A stretch of DNA of 64,000 nucleotides. Source: Prosapia bicincta. Its lineage: Eukaryota; Arthropoda; Insecta; Hemiptera; Cercopidae. Positions 1 through 11,439 of the stretch are shown piece by piece. The stretch is taken from the NCBI GenBank assembly GCA_036971475.1, contig JBAIZL010000002.1, positions 233,507,643 through 233,571,642 of the forward strand. Direction: 5' to 3'. The notes beneath the pieces were generated by a model. The model was not told the DNA's origin. It did no database searches and saw only the letters and a list, made by a program, of their open reading frames with translations. How positions within the stretch are numbered: the first letter of the stretch is position 1; the number at the start of each line of letters is the position of its first letter. The position numbers were made by a program, and so were the translations under genes.

Positions 1-11
1 TAAATAAAACT

Positions 12-501
12 GTTGAAATTGACGGGTCGTATTTTTCGAAAAGAAAAAAATCATGTTGGCCGAGTTTATCCTCAACAATTGGTGTTTGGTGGGATCTGTA
101 GGGAGGATAACAAGTGCTTCCTGTACGCTGTACCAAACAGATCAGCTGAAATGCTACTTACAACTATAAAATACTGTATTAAGCCGGGAACTACTATCAT
201 TTCAGATATGTGGAACTCTTACAGTGGCATAACAAGTAGACCTATACCTGACATGAAGTATATCCATTTTACAGTTTATCATTCTGAAAACTTTGTTGAC
301 ACCATAAGCGGAGCTCATACCCAAAGAATAGAATCATTGTGGTAATCTGCCAAAATGCGTAACTGTAAAGAGTGTGAAACCAGTAGAAACGTAATCGACT
401 CTTACTTGTGTGAGTTTCTTTGGCGAAAACATAACCAAGGAAAATGACTCTTCGAACAAATTATCGAGGATATTAAAGTATTTTGGCCACCAAAAGCCTG
501 A
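12..501 (+). pseudogene. Merlin-type transposase remnant (IS1595/ISXO2-like DDE domain)
   Basis: The translation has the DDE domain shared by Merlin DNA transposons and bacterial IS1595/ISXO2 elements. Near the window start an EIDGSYF motif gives the first catalytic Asp, in the frame beginning at 12. The reading then moves to the frame of 13 at the A-run near 44-51 and continues through QQLVFGGICRE, PGTTIISDMWNSY (second Asp), HSENFVDT and GAHTQRIESLW (catalytic Glu). A TAA at 343-345 falls where an Arg codon is expected. The same frame then continues through a C-terminal FLWRKH motif, meets a TGA at 448-450 and ends near 501. The N-terminal half lies outside the window, and no terminal inverted repeat was found downstream. 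It is a dead copy: one frameshift and at least two nonsense codons. The family call is firm; the exact element is unknown. Confidence 0.85.
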
Positions 502-625
502 ATATCGTATCAATGTTTAATTTTATTAAATTCAAGAAATAAATTTGTGTGCTAAATTTTCTTTCTTTATGTATTTTGAGAAATAAAGTGTATTACTATT
601 TTTGGTTCATAGAAAATATTTTGAG

Positions 626-1240
626 CTATGACAACACCCAACACACAAGTGGCCATACTTGCAGATGACCCCGCGTTTACCGCCCAGTCATGGGAGCCCC
701 ATCTAATACACTCAAATTTAGAGAACCACCTTAAGCTTTAATATCATGACTGAGCTACTGGAGAGTAAGGAGAACGTAGCCAAGTGCCAAGCTCTGCTTC
801 TCTCTAAACGTAAAACACACAAACTCAACACACTACTAAAACTATTAGGCGAGGACATCTACCGGGGGAATCAGGTAAATATCAGGGAGTCATACTCGAC
901 AGAGGCCTAACTTGGAACCCTCACATTACCAACACGTAAAGAAAGCAACAATTAGTTTAACACAAATATATCCCATGTTTTTACTACAGGCGGCCCCTAC
1001 TATATACGTATCTATGTTGCGCAGCATACTCACGCACGCTTCATCCATCTAGGGCCATGCAAACTACTCACGTACACGCAGACTCCAGTTATTCAAAAAC
1101 TGGGTTTTGCGAATAATCACAAAGTCACCTAGATGTAAAAGGTTAACATTGCTTCACACTGATTTGAAAGTGCCTTTCATGAAATAACAAACAACCTCTC
1201 CTACACTTAGCAACAAGGTTCTACAAACAGGCTCATGCAC
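626..1240 (+). pseudogene. Jockey-group LINE reverse transcriptase fossil (C-terminal half)
   Basis: Conceptual translation across frames recovers the second half of a non-LTR reverse transcriptase. TQVAILADDPAF (626-680) corresponds to the catalytic xxADD motif. YQGVILDRGLTWNPHIT (880-930) is the conserved YLGVxLDxxLTW block. A thumb-like segment with ILTHASSI and RRLQLFKNWVLRIIT follows (about 1,010-1,120). Stops and frameshifts separate these blocks, so the copy is inactive. The endonuclease and the first RT half are absent, which fits a truncated or rearranged insertion. Placement in the Jockey group rests on motif wording alone. Confidence 0.72.
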
Positions 1241-1565
1241 ATACAGCACTCACTCATTTCCTCACTTGGTAGATACGAACCCACCCACGACAACCACCCA
1301 GACGGCAGCTGTCCCTACTGACCGCCTAGCTCTAACCACAATACAAACATCAAAAATATACATACTAATAGATTCTGCTTCACAATTATGTTCCAGGTGA
1401 CGCAGGGACACTTCTCCAGGGCCGCAGCTTTGCCCCAACGGAAGTACTAATTTGACTGCATGCCTTTTGAGTTTCGAGTAAATAGCAGAAGAAGAGGTGC
1501 ATGCTATTCCTGCCACAGACTCACTAACAAGATATTTGTAAGGTAAAACCCCTCCTTATCCCTTA

Positions 1566-1567
<2 letters not shown>
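1241..1567. other. Stretch without recognised gene
   Basis: Mixed-composition DNA after the LINE fossil. Short open frames on the minus strand here have no family features. The first part may be decayed LINE 3' sequence. Confidence 0.4.
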
Positions 1568-1644
<77 letters not shown>

Positions 1645-1646
1645 TA
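1568..1646. repeat. (TA)n microsatellite
   Basis: About 79 bp of almost uninterrupted TA dinucleotides. It creates an Ile-Tyr open frame on the minus strand that is not a gene. Confidence 0.98.
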
Positions 1647-1649
1647 TCC

Positions 1650-2920
1650 TAGCCCCAAGATACCTGCATGATCTCTCGTGGGATTTTTCCAGCAGGTTTT
1701 CATTCTTGCCATATTTTTTTATCCCACTCTTAGCGCGACACCTACCACACTTTTTCATTTCACTATCTCCTAATTCTCCATGGCAAGAGCTTATGAGCTT
1801 GGTACATGGGCAATCAATCCCGTTGCCTTCACTTGCGGTAAGTATACTAACCGGATGAGCAAGTGAGATAGTGGTAGCTCGCTAGAGGTTGGCTGCCACC
1901 AGGGCTGGGCGGGTTTCTGAGGGTCCAGACCCGGGTTACAAAGAAGCAATAGTTTAATACAATAAACCCTGCACAAAATGCAAACAATTTGCAAAATATT
2001 TTGAAAAACTATTAGCACCACGTCTTTTTACCATTCTGCTACTATTTACGTATTTTAAAAAAATCTGATATTTCATCGAAACGTTGGTAAAACCGACAGT
2101 GAAAAATTTCCCCCTCAACAATCCGCAAAAGTCGAACATTACTCATTTTCTCGGGATAATTACTCAAACATTGTTAAACTGATAATTTTAAAATGAAAGC
2201 AGCAGATGAAAATACAAGCTTTCTTCTTTAGTTTCGTATAAGAAACATCTTGGGTCGAATATTTCCAGATAAATGACGGTTTAAAAATAAAAACCTTGCA
2301 TTCTGCTACCCTGGAAATGTAAAGAAAGGCTGTGTTTTTATCACTAGAAGTGCGTATAGTTCCTAAATCGTTAATAAATATATCATCCTGTAAAATTGTT
2401 CTCCCTATACCAATTATCAATAATATACCTACCCTTATCCCTTAAAACATGTATCTATAAAAACCTTTAACAAGTATTAAGTTTTATTCCAACCCTAAAT
2501 TTTATATTTATTCATAGGTAATAAATAAACCGACTGCATCACACGTTCTATTCGTATGAACGGCAGTAACAATATCGGAGGCAAACTGTTAATAAAGACT
2601 TCAATGTGTTTTACTTTTCCCAGATATACTAAATCCCCCATTCCCTATTGGGTTATACAGGCTAGGTATTAGATCCCACAGGAGAGCCTACAGTTTGTTT
2701 GTAAAGCCCATTGTTGAACTGAGAGTAAGCATTATTTAGGTAAAATTGTAACTAACTCTTATTAAATACCTAAGTTTTTAAATTATTAGTAGCTAAACAT
2801 ACAGGAGGTATAGTGAATAAAGGTGTAACATCAATGGATGTCTAATAATACTCCTTGGGGACCAACATCTCAGCCCACAACATCTCAGCTGTACTTATTA
2901 GGGATAGTTTTACAATCTTA
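1650..2920. other. Intergenic DNA with a possible SINE-like patch
   Basis: No gene recognised. A GC-richer patch at about 1,835-1,945 has an A-box-like GTGGTAGCTCGC and, about 60 bp later, a B-box-like GGGTCCAGACCC, as a degenerate tRNA-derived SINE might. The segment at 2,210-2,330 resembles 28,560-28,680 (shared TTTCGTATA-GGAAACAT-type core), so it may be a diverged interspersed repeat. Confidence 0.35.
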
Positions 2921-2921
2921 C

Positions 2922-3070
2922 AATTAGTACAAGATTTACCTTTATAAACAATTTCGGTCATTTATAATATATGATTTTCCGGCTCTAGAAGTTGTCGCAT
3001 GTTTTCCTTTCAGAAGCCTGTTCTCTATGTCTGCATCTGCAGCCTGGAAAGTGTGTTTATAATTTTTATA
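2922..3070 (+). repeat. Direct repeat, copy 1 of 2
   Basis: Contains GAAGTTGTCGCATGTTT and CTTTCAGAAGCCTGTTC, then GTCTGCATCTG. The same blocks recur in the same order and spacing about 0.63 kb downstream. No coding potential seen. Confidence 0.85.
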
Positions 3071-3546
3071 CATATTGTTACTTCTAAAAGAAAGTTTTAT
3101 GAGTTTCAAAACTGTGAGTTGAAGATTTATATTTTGACCATTAATAAAAAAAGGATTAATAGTTAGTGCCTTGTAAAGTCTTGTATTACAAATCTGGTAA
3201 CAGAAATTTGTTTATGTGAAACCTCATTTATAATAAATAAATCTAATATGAGATAGTTTTACACTTTACATGTCATGCCCCTGCAATAAAAATGTAGATA
3301 ACTAGCAACAAAAATTACCTAAACAAATAGTCTACGAAGCAATAACAAGGGCAAACCTTGAAGTGTGTTATTAAAAAAAATATTTTAAGGCGCCTTTGTG
3401 ATTTATGTAAAAAAACTATTAGAGTTAGCTAGAATGCAAATGGAGAGGAAAATAATGAGAAAAATAGAAAATTATCCACGTTAACTATGTGTGACTATAT
3501 AATGGTAAAAACCTCTTGTTTTGATAATACAATAACACACAAATTT
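3071..3546. other. AT-rich spacer between the two direct repeats
   Basis: No gene or repeat recognised; AT-rich with short A and T runs. Confidence 0.4.
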
Positions 3547-3710
3547 GCAATTAGTAGGCCATAAAACTTACCGTTAATAATCAACTTTTGGTCCTTTTTA
3601 AAATATGATTTTCTGGTTCCAGAAGTTGTCGCATGTTTCTCTTTCAGAAGCCTGTTCCCGACGTCTGCATCTGTAACCAGGAAAATGTTTTTATAATTTC
3701 AATCATAAAA
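3547..3710 (+). repeat. Direct repeat, copy 2 of 2
   Basis: Matches the copy at 2,922-3,070 (shared GAAGTTGTCGCATGTTT core) with scattered substitutions. The flanks do not match, so this is a local duplication or two insertions of one short element. Confidence 0.85.
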
Positions 3711-4008
3711 TAACTTTATCAAACATTACAATGATATCCGTTTCTATCCTATGAAAAACTACCAAATTTTAACCTAATTATAAACATTATTTTGGGTAAA
3801 ACACAAAGTTTACATTACAATATTTCAGCAATATCAACCTAGGAGCGACCCTAAACGCCCTGTATAATGAGAAGTTATATACCACCATAAACTTCAAAAA
3901 TTAGAAACGAAAAAAGGCAAATAAATAATAACAAACAAACAAAATAGCCCATTTCAATAATCCAAGCAAATTCTCTTTCTATTTTGTCACTTAATATTAT
4001 GATTTTTA

Positions 4009-4070
4009 TAATCACTTTAACATTAGTTGATGACTATCCGAACTTTAAATTTTGTAAAAACTTACGAGAC
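4009..4070 (+). repeat. Left inverted end of the 4-6 kb PLE
   Basis: Reverse complement of 6,023-6,091 with few differences; shared blocks ATCACTTTAACATTAGTT and GAACTTTAAATTTTGTAAA. It overlaps the start of the recognisable PLE reading frame. Confidence 0.85.
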
Positions 4071-6022
4071 AGAACGTTTTCGATCGTAATGTGGCGATGT
4101 ACAGTTAACCTCACTAATACCAAATTCACACAACACGAAATGAATTTAATTAACAAAGGCCTGAAATAGAACCTACAATATAAATCAAATAATATATCAA
4201 ATAGAAACATTATACGACAAACTCCATACAAAAAAACGTCACCAAAGACTAAAACTTACTTCGATATGACACAAAAACATAACCAACAAAAGCGTAAACA
4301 ACAAAGCGTAAAGATAAAACAAAAAGCTCAACTAAACACCGCACTCACCCCAGCAGAAAAAGGGAACACCTAGGTAATTATTAATACAAAAAGCCTAAAT
4401 GACAAAATCAATGAATACATATTAAATAACAATATAATACAACTACATACAGATCCAACTGAGAATAATCACAGGACCTTATAAAAAACTAATTAATACA
4501 TTATCAGCAATAACAAAAAATACCACTTAAAACAAATCCAACCGAAGGCGCCTACCTTCCGCGCTCTCCTTAAAATTCACCAACCCAATGTCCCCATCCG
4601 AGCCATCATCAACTACTAAAATGCCCCTGCACATAAACTAACAAAAAAACATGGACAAAATAATCACACGATCTGTTAACTTGAATACAGAAGCGCACGT
4701 AAAAAACAGAACAGACCTCATAAATAAAATAAAAGACATAAAACTTACTATACAATTCAACACTACTACAACTCGACATAACAAATATGTACACCAACAT
4801 ACACGTATCCGAAACCCTCAACATCCTATAAACCCAATTAATACAAAACAACATACCAAAAACCAATCCGAAATCCTAAACATCCTCTAAACCATCACCA
4901 AACAAGACTATTTCACCCACAACTAAAACTTCTATTCACAACCAGATCGCATACCCATGGAAAGTCCTACCAGCAGTATCCTAAGGAAAAGTTTGTCCTA
5001 CAATACATAGAAAACACCAAGATATTCACAAACAATACACACACACAAAATCATTTACTAGTACAGATACGTCGATGATATCATAACTATACATAGAAAC
5101 AACACCCGACAATGTGAAAAACTCCTTACCCACACTAATAAAATACACCCAAAACTTCAGTTCACCTAAGAGATTGAAACCAACCTATCTCTAAACTTCC
5201 TCGACCACCCCATAATAAAAAGCCACACACAAAAACATAGCTTCAACATTTACAGGATACTGACAACGACAGACATACTTATCCACAACACCTCAAACTA
5301 CTCTATCCAACACAAACACGCTGCCTTCAGATCCATGCTCCATATACTTATAGAAGTTCCAATGACCAAAGAAAATATATACAAAGAACTAGATACCATT
5401 AAATATTTAGCATACATAAATGGATGGAATACCACAATAATAGACAAAATATGGCACAATATACAAAAAAAAACACTTAAGTCAACACAGAGAGGGAAAA
5501 CAAATACATCATAACACCATAAATAAACAAATTATCAAGTAAAAAACTCACACATTTCAAAAAACAGGATTCAAAACTAATAACATTTTACAATTCTAAA
5601 TACGACACGACACCAACAACAAAGATACACTATAAGCACCAGCCGTATACAAATTAAACTGCAACGAATGCAACAAATTCTACAGTGAGCAAACAGGTCG
5701 CAGCCTTAAACAAGACGTCGAGGAACACAAACAGAAAACCAACTCAGCATTCTACAATCACATGAAAGAAACAGGACACAAAAACACAGACATTTACCAT
5801 AACCTAGAAATCTTACACATCAACAAAAAAGGATCACATCTCATTACACTAGAACAATGTGAAATTTACAGACACCCAAAAACACAAAGTACAAAGATAA
5901 TAAACGAACAAACCCAAACAAATCACACATACTCTTTGATACTATCGAAAACCTTTAAAAGTCATTAAAACCGTCACTGCCTGACATCACCAAGCAGCTC
6001 TGACGTCACTGATGAAGCTCTG

Positions 6023-6091
6023 TCTCAGTAAGGTTGCACAAATTTACAAAATTTAAAGTTCGGTTACAAAACTAATGTTAAAGTGATTAAT
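6023..6091 (-). repeat. Right inverted end of the 4-6 kb PLE
   Basis: Inverted partner of 4,009-4,070. It lies just after the GIY-YIG remnant, as expected for a PLE 3' terminal repeat. Confidence 0.85.
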
Positions 6092-6979
6092 TAAGATTCA
6101 CTGAACGTAATAGACTACCTAATTCAAGAGATTGTGATTTTGTCATATGTATATATATTTATGTTAATTGCAATTATAAAATAAAAAGTAATTATAATTA
6201 AATATTTCTTTGTTGACCTTAGTAGGAATTTACCCACATTTGTTTCTCTATTACTTGTTTTATTTTGCAGAACCAGAAATCTCATGTCTTAAAGCAATCG
6301 GTTTAGTTTCTGGTTTACTTTCCGTCAACCACTGCTTTAGTGTAGTTTAGCTGATCTTATGAAGTGATGGTAATAATTCATTAATAATGCTCACTGACTT
6401 ACAATTATAAAACTTATCGACTCAAGCTCGTTTCGAAGCCAATGCCGCATCAACCCTTCGATGGCGTCAGATTGCAATAGTTATAACTCATTGATGATGT
6501 CACTATAAACGGAAGTTAATAAATTAATACTTGCGATTCAATGTGCATTATCAATAATTATTAAGAGTAGTCTATTATAAGATTTAAAAATGTACAATTA
6601 CACCCTTATCTTTAACTAAACAGTTTGTTCAAACAAGAGTAAAAGAATAATAAAAGAATGGGTAATAAAATTATAATATTGTAAGAATGGATAATACACA
6701 TTCGTACAAATATTTAACACGGTTAATCTGGATACAGTGACCTTTAAATGATGTTTTTGGAGAGCGTAATACCTAATTAAACAAAAATTTGTACTAGAAT
6801 CATCATTTAACCCGCAATACTATTTACTCGCATTATTGTTAAAAAAATATATCGGACGATGTAGACGATTTAGGTGACAACAGAAAGATATTGCTCTAGC
6901 CGTGGACGTAGAGAATTGGTTATTCTACGAATTTAATAATTTCTGCTTGCTCTAGTTATTGCCGTTATGGTAAATTATA
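6092..6979. other. AT-rich intergenic DNA
   Basis: No gene recognised. Contains TGATGATGTCA- and TGATGTCA-like words but nothing interpretable as a promoter. Confidence 0.4.
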
Positions 6980-7440
6980 AATATAAATTCCAATTATTCT
7001 ACAGTCAATTGCAGGCAAATTAGCGTCGCACATCTGTATTCTTTATTTTTATTTAAGAAATCAAAATTTAAGTTATTATTGTCTTCTAATTCGAGGGCGA
7101 ATGTTAGACTTTGGTATGTGGTGTTGATGCAATTGTGTATTTTTTGGATTTGCCATTTATTGCCTTTGTTTAATAGTAAAATGTCTTCTACATACCTATG
7201 GTAGTACATATATTTGTTTATCTGTATGTTTGTTGTTCTACAGGACGTATTATTGTTCGATGTGGTTGAGGAATATTTCAGCTATTTACCTGAGATGGGG
7301 AAACGCAAGGCAGGCCATCGTTTTGTGTGTAGAATTTGTGTTATGAGATTGGTGAGTATTATGATTTTTTGGGTAAGTTTTTGTGGAGTTTTGTTTGTTA
7401 TGAGCAAGTGTTCTAGTATTTGAAGTGTTTGTTCAATGGA
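6980..7440 (-). pseudogene. PLE reverse transcriptase fragment
   Basis: Reading the minus strand from about 7,440 gives QTLQILEHLLITNKTPQKLT, then RFPISGKIAEIFLNHIEQ, then YYHRYVEDILLL (catalytic motif, second-last Asp replaced by Glu), and KWQIQKIHNC. The order matches the RT of the PLE copy at 47.5-48.0 kb, but a segment around the TYQHKFYTQ block is missing. No GIY-YIG domain or terminal repeat is attached. It is a truncated dead copy close to, but opposite in orientation to, the 4-6 kb PLE. Confidence 0.8.
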
Positions 7441-8540
7441 AACAGAGGCAGTGATGGGCAATCGGGAGCCACCTGGAGAAAGGAAATGCGGGGACCCCTT
7501 CAATAAAATTCTTATGAAACAGATTTCTAAGATATAAAGCCTACAATATTTTCAATTATTAAGCCCATTGCATCACTCATCGTCCATAATTGAAAAAACT
7601 ATTTAACGTTAACGTAATAAACAGCATAATGACGTAAATAAGTCATTGATTGAATTTTGCGAGAACGGGCAGGCCGTCGTAACATTATATGGGATTATAT
7701 ATTTTTGCCCACGCCGAGCCTAGTATAGGTAACACAATTTGGATACACTGTATTCATTCATACTCGAAGCGGATTTTCCGGCCACGGAGTAACCCAGAGA
7801 CGTACGGACCGACACGCCGGCGACTGCCTCAGTCTTGTGAGGCGGTCGGAAGTTAGACCGATAAGGCGATCCAACCGACTGTTAGTAACGGTTGGAGGTT
7901 ATTACGTTGTTTCCATTTCCATTTACACTTGATTTTGTTAAAATTTTGATGGGGGCCCTGAGACTGGTTTTTTATGTCGAATTACGGTATGATGGGGTGA
8001 AAGCTTTATTAAAGTCATTTGTTTAAGTCTCAACTTAAATTGTTTGAGCCCTAATTAGTTTATATAAAATTCAATGTTTATGGTGTTTATTGTGCGTGGG
8101 TAAAACCGTCTGTTGTAGGTGTAAAAAATGTTATTGTTTTGAGTAAAAAGCTTATCTGATGCTCTGTTGCTGTCTGTGTGTAAATTCTTTGCTGTATTGA
8201 ACGACTTCTTCGAGTACTATGGCGAAGTATCAACGATTATGTTCAACTACTGTTTATATAGGTCATTAAGTAAAACCTACACATCCAGCTTTATATGTAA
8301 CTCTTTGAGCATTTTAGGATATCTAAAACACTAAACAAAATAAAATACAACTAAAAAATTGATATTAAATATAGTCTTCCGGAATGCATCGAAAAAAATC
8401 GTAAAAGATACTTTATCGAAAATAAATTTATCGAATTAAATATACAATTTGTTGGAAGATTATTACGTCGTTTTAATCCTAATATTAGGTTTAAATGGCT
8501 TCAGTTTCTACGTCAATACAAAGCAGAACAAATTCATTAC
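7441..8540. other. Intergenic DNA with a GC-rich, hairpin-forming patch
   Basis: Mostly AT-rich with no gene recognised. At about 7,770-7,900 the composition turns GC- and CpG-rich. Two adjacent inverted repeats sit there: CGACTGCCTC with GAGGCGGTCG (7,821-7,849) and CCAACCG with CGGTTGG (7,871-7,895). A transcribed leader or a transposon end could look like this. Confidence 0.4.
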
Positions 8541-8549
8541 GCTTTATGT

Positions 8550-9280
8550 ATCTTACTATTAGACAAATAGGCCTATTTTAATATTTAAATCGGTGAATAA
8601 TACAAAATTCTGTATTGTAAATATATTACATATTATTTTCTTGTAAAGATATTAAAAATGACTAATGTATGGTTGGCTAGTAGCATGCACTGAGGTTACA
8701 TTATTGTTTCCATGGAAACATTCATTGTTCCTGGAATCTAAGCTTGTTGCTAGAAAAGTGGTAATTTTATCTGGGCGTGTAGCTAAATTATTTTATATTT
8801 ACTAATAGCATAAACATGGTATGAATAGATTTAATTTTTGCCAGACGTTCTACCACCACTCTTGGGTTATTTTAGCTTAGCTTGTTTAATCTTATTATTT
8901 TCAATCCCACCAACATCTGTACAACTTCTATTTCATTAAAAGTCTTTACATAACAGAACACAATGCAACCAAATTCCCAACTATTCGTACATCACAGCAA
9001 ACATAAACATCCCATCAACTCACCTTTGCAGAGAGCACGATGTGGGGGCTCTTGTATCCATCGGAGGGATGCAAGGTCTTTCCTAAGTCATCCTATGCTT
9101 GGCTCACCAATAGTCTGCTAATGCAATAGCAACATTAATTTTTTCCATATAACTTTGTATTACACTATGGGAAGTTCTTTTTGCTGTTTATTATCTTAAA
9201 GTACGTTAAAGATGAACGTTTTTCCTTTTTTAATAAAGTTTCATCTAAACTTTTAGTAGTAAGTGTTTTACTTTAGATTT
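8550..9280 (+). repeat. Interspersed repeat family A, copy 1
   Basis: About 730 bp of non-coding sequence repeated in inverted orientation at 15,500-16,230 and in part at 25,495-25,720. Shared landmarks are GAGGTTACATTATTGTTT, AATTTTATCTGGGCG, AGAACACAATGCAACCAA, and the end GTTTTACTTTAG. No long open frame, so likely a non-autonomous element. Confidence 0.88.
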
Positions 9281-9789
9281 TTTTAATTATAAATTTTCCC
9301 GTTAAAATTCTTTGAATTGTAGAAAAGGAAGACATCAATATTCAATTCCCTCCTAGATATTACACACAAATAAATATGGCATAAACTCCAAACATAAACA
9401 TTCCCAATAAAAATCCAGTGTAGTTTTTTTTCTGTTTTATATGTAATCACATCGTTAGGATTGTGTTTATTTTTCCTAATTTTCATACACTTTTTTATAC
9501 TAGAATTCTAGGAAATGTCCTACACTAGTGTTTAGTAGTTATTTCCACACAGAATGGTCCTTCAAAACCTAATGTATTTAGTAACACAAACAATGTTATG
9601 CCTTTCCAGGTTTTCTAAAAGCTGTTTTCCAAAGCTTTATGCATACAGCAATCATAGCGTATATGAATCAACATCCAAAATATAATTTAGAGCAAACAAC
9701 CCAAATATTTAACTCAAAACCTTTTCCTTTAGTAATACCAAAAGTCATTAATGATGACGAAGAATAAAAATCTCCAATAGAAGGCAGCA
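9281..9789. other. Intergenic DNA
   Basis: AT-rich, no gene recognised. The last 150 bp before the tandem-repeat frame may be its decayed upstream part. Confidence 0.35.
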
Positions 9790-10780
9790 CAAATATGGGG
9801 AGAAAGGTTTCGCCCGTTTCAACACTTCCGGATGGGAAATTAGAGCCTAAAGGCGAAAAATATCCCGTTGAAAGAGTTTCCGTAAAATCATATGTAGAGT
9901 CAAGCTCTAAAGATAATGAGAATCATAGAATCACGAATATATACTCGGAATTTCAAAATATTCTGTCAAACCTGAAACCTTCCGGAAACCGATAGACAAG
10001 ATAATAATCCGAACAAAATCAAAAGACTTTCACTGCCAAACTACAAAGGCCAAAATCCAAAGTATTTCGTCAAAATCCTATGTAGAAACAGACAAAAAGA
10101 TAATAAACCGAACAAAATCAAAGGACATTCACTACCAAACTACAAAGAACAAAATCTAAAAGATATTTTGATTAACGTAAATGACACTTTAGCGGAACCT
10201 TATATACATTTGGAATTTCAAAATATTTTGTCAAAATCCTATGAAGGAACAGACAAAAAGATAATAAAACGAAAAAAATCAAAGGACTTTCACTACCAAA
10301 CTACAAAGAACAAAATCTAAAAGATATTTTGACTAACGTAAATGAAAATTTAGCGGTACCTTATATACATTCGGAATTTCAAAATATTTCGTCAAAATCT
10401 TATAGAGAAATAGACATAAAAGATAATAAACCGAACAAAATCAAAGGTTACTACCAAAACACAAAGACCAACATCTAAAAGATATGATGTCCAACGTAAA
10501 AAGCACGTTAGCGGTACCTCATACGCACTCAGAATTTGAAGATGTTCCTCCAAAATCTTATTCAAAATCAGCCTCAAAACATAACAGACCCTACGAATGC
10601 CCAGGAATTTCACTACCCAAGTACAAGAACCAAAATCTGGGTAGTCTCGTGACTAAAGTCAAAGGCACTATAGCGGCACCTTACACGTACTCAGAAAATG
10701 AAGTTTCACAATCACCTACAATAAAAGAAGGTGAGATGTATGATATAAAGGTATTATCGTCCGGGAACTACCAACAATGA
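9790..10780 (+). pseudogene. Decayed coding tandem repeat (about 160 bp / 54 aa unit)
   Basis: Successive copies of one unit are recognisable at both DNA and protein level. The landmark ACGTAAATGACACTTTAGCG and its variants fall at about 10,176, 10,336, 10,492 and 10,654, spaced 156-162 bp. The peptide unit contains DNKPNKIKG, SLPNYKEQNL, VPYIHSEFQN and KSYRE. Two stretches remain open: 9,795-9,995 (66 codons) and 10,484-10,780 (98 codons). Between them the frame is lost by one-base changes (for example GACAAAAAGATAA against GACATAAAAGATAA) and a short deletion. The unit is hydrophilic and rich in Lys, Asn and Ser, with no Cys and no membrane segment. I do not recognise the family. It is either a pseudogene of a repetitive host protein or an exon whose frame I have not resolved. 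Confidence 0.6.
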
Positions 10781-11430
10781 CGACTTGAAAGGAACAACGT
10801 CGTTCCCGAAATCTACTTACCAACCTCACAGTAGCAGTGGTTACCTTTGCCGTTTTCCTACAGCTTAAATCTTGAAAATGTTAACTGTAAAATAAATGGA
10901 AGTTCAGGATCGCATCTTAAAAACCAAATCGGAATTTCGGGATTACGTTATACAGAACCTCTAGTTGGAGATATAAAGGACAAAATAGAAATAAAAGATT
11001 TGATTTGAATACGCCCAAACAAGTAGGGATTGGATACGATGAAGACAACTCAAAATTACCCCATCCAACCCTTGACACAAAAAACATATAAAACACTATA
11101 AAGGATTTGAGGGTCATGGCAATCTTGATATGCAGTGAGTTAACCTAACCGTAAGAAATCCACCACCAGCCAGTGCAAATATCATCCCCAATACATTCTT
11201 CAAAACCATAAGTACTTCACCCCTAAATCAATTGAATATCTCGCAACTAAATGGAATCGCAAAGCCGAATGATTCTGTAAAACCGTACTAAGAGAAGCTT
11301 CAATGTTTGGTATTGAGAATATATCTTGGGGGCTATGGTGTGTTTCTGTAATAAGCGCTAGTTTATAGACATTTCATTGTATATAGCAAAGAAGCACTAG
11401 TTTTTGTTTTATATTTAACTCTGTTGGCAT
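10781..11430. other. Intergenic DNA downstream of the tandem-repeat frame
   Basis: No gene recognised. Hydrophilic remnants at 10,900-11,100 resemble the preceding array in composition but do not show its unit clearly. Confidence 0.35.
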
Positions 11431-11439
11431 TCCACATCA

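Larger units (their letters stand above)
4009..6091 (+). mobile_element. Penelope-like element (PLE) fossil with inverted ends
   Basis: A PLE read in fragments over three frames. From the 5' side there is a PLE-type N-terminal segment (RTFSIVMWRCTVNLTNT, then LINKGLK), then a PTFRALLKIHQPN-like block at about 4,550. The reverse transcriptase core carries YRYVDDIIT near 5,070, the catalytic motif still intact. Last comes a GIY-YIG endonuclease-like domain at about 5,645-5,900 (VYKLNCNECNKFYSEQTGRS), in which the YIG triplet is altered. RT followed by C-terminal GIY-YIG is diagnostic of PLEs. Many stops make it inactive. The ends (4,009-4,070 and 6,023-6,091) are inverted copies of each other, sharing AACTTTAAATTTTGTAAA and ATCACTTTAACATTAGTT, and they define the element limits. 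Confidence 0.85.
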
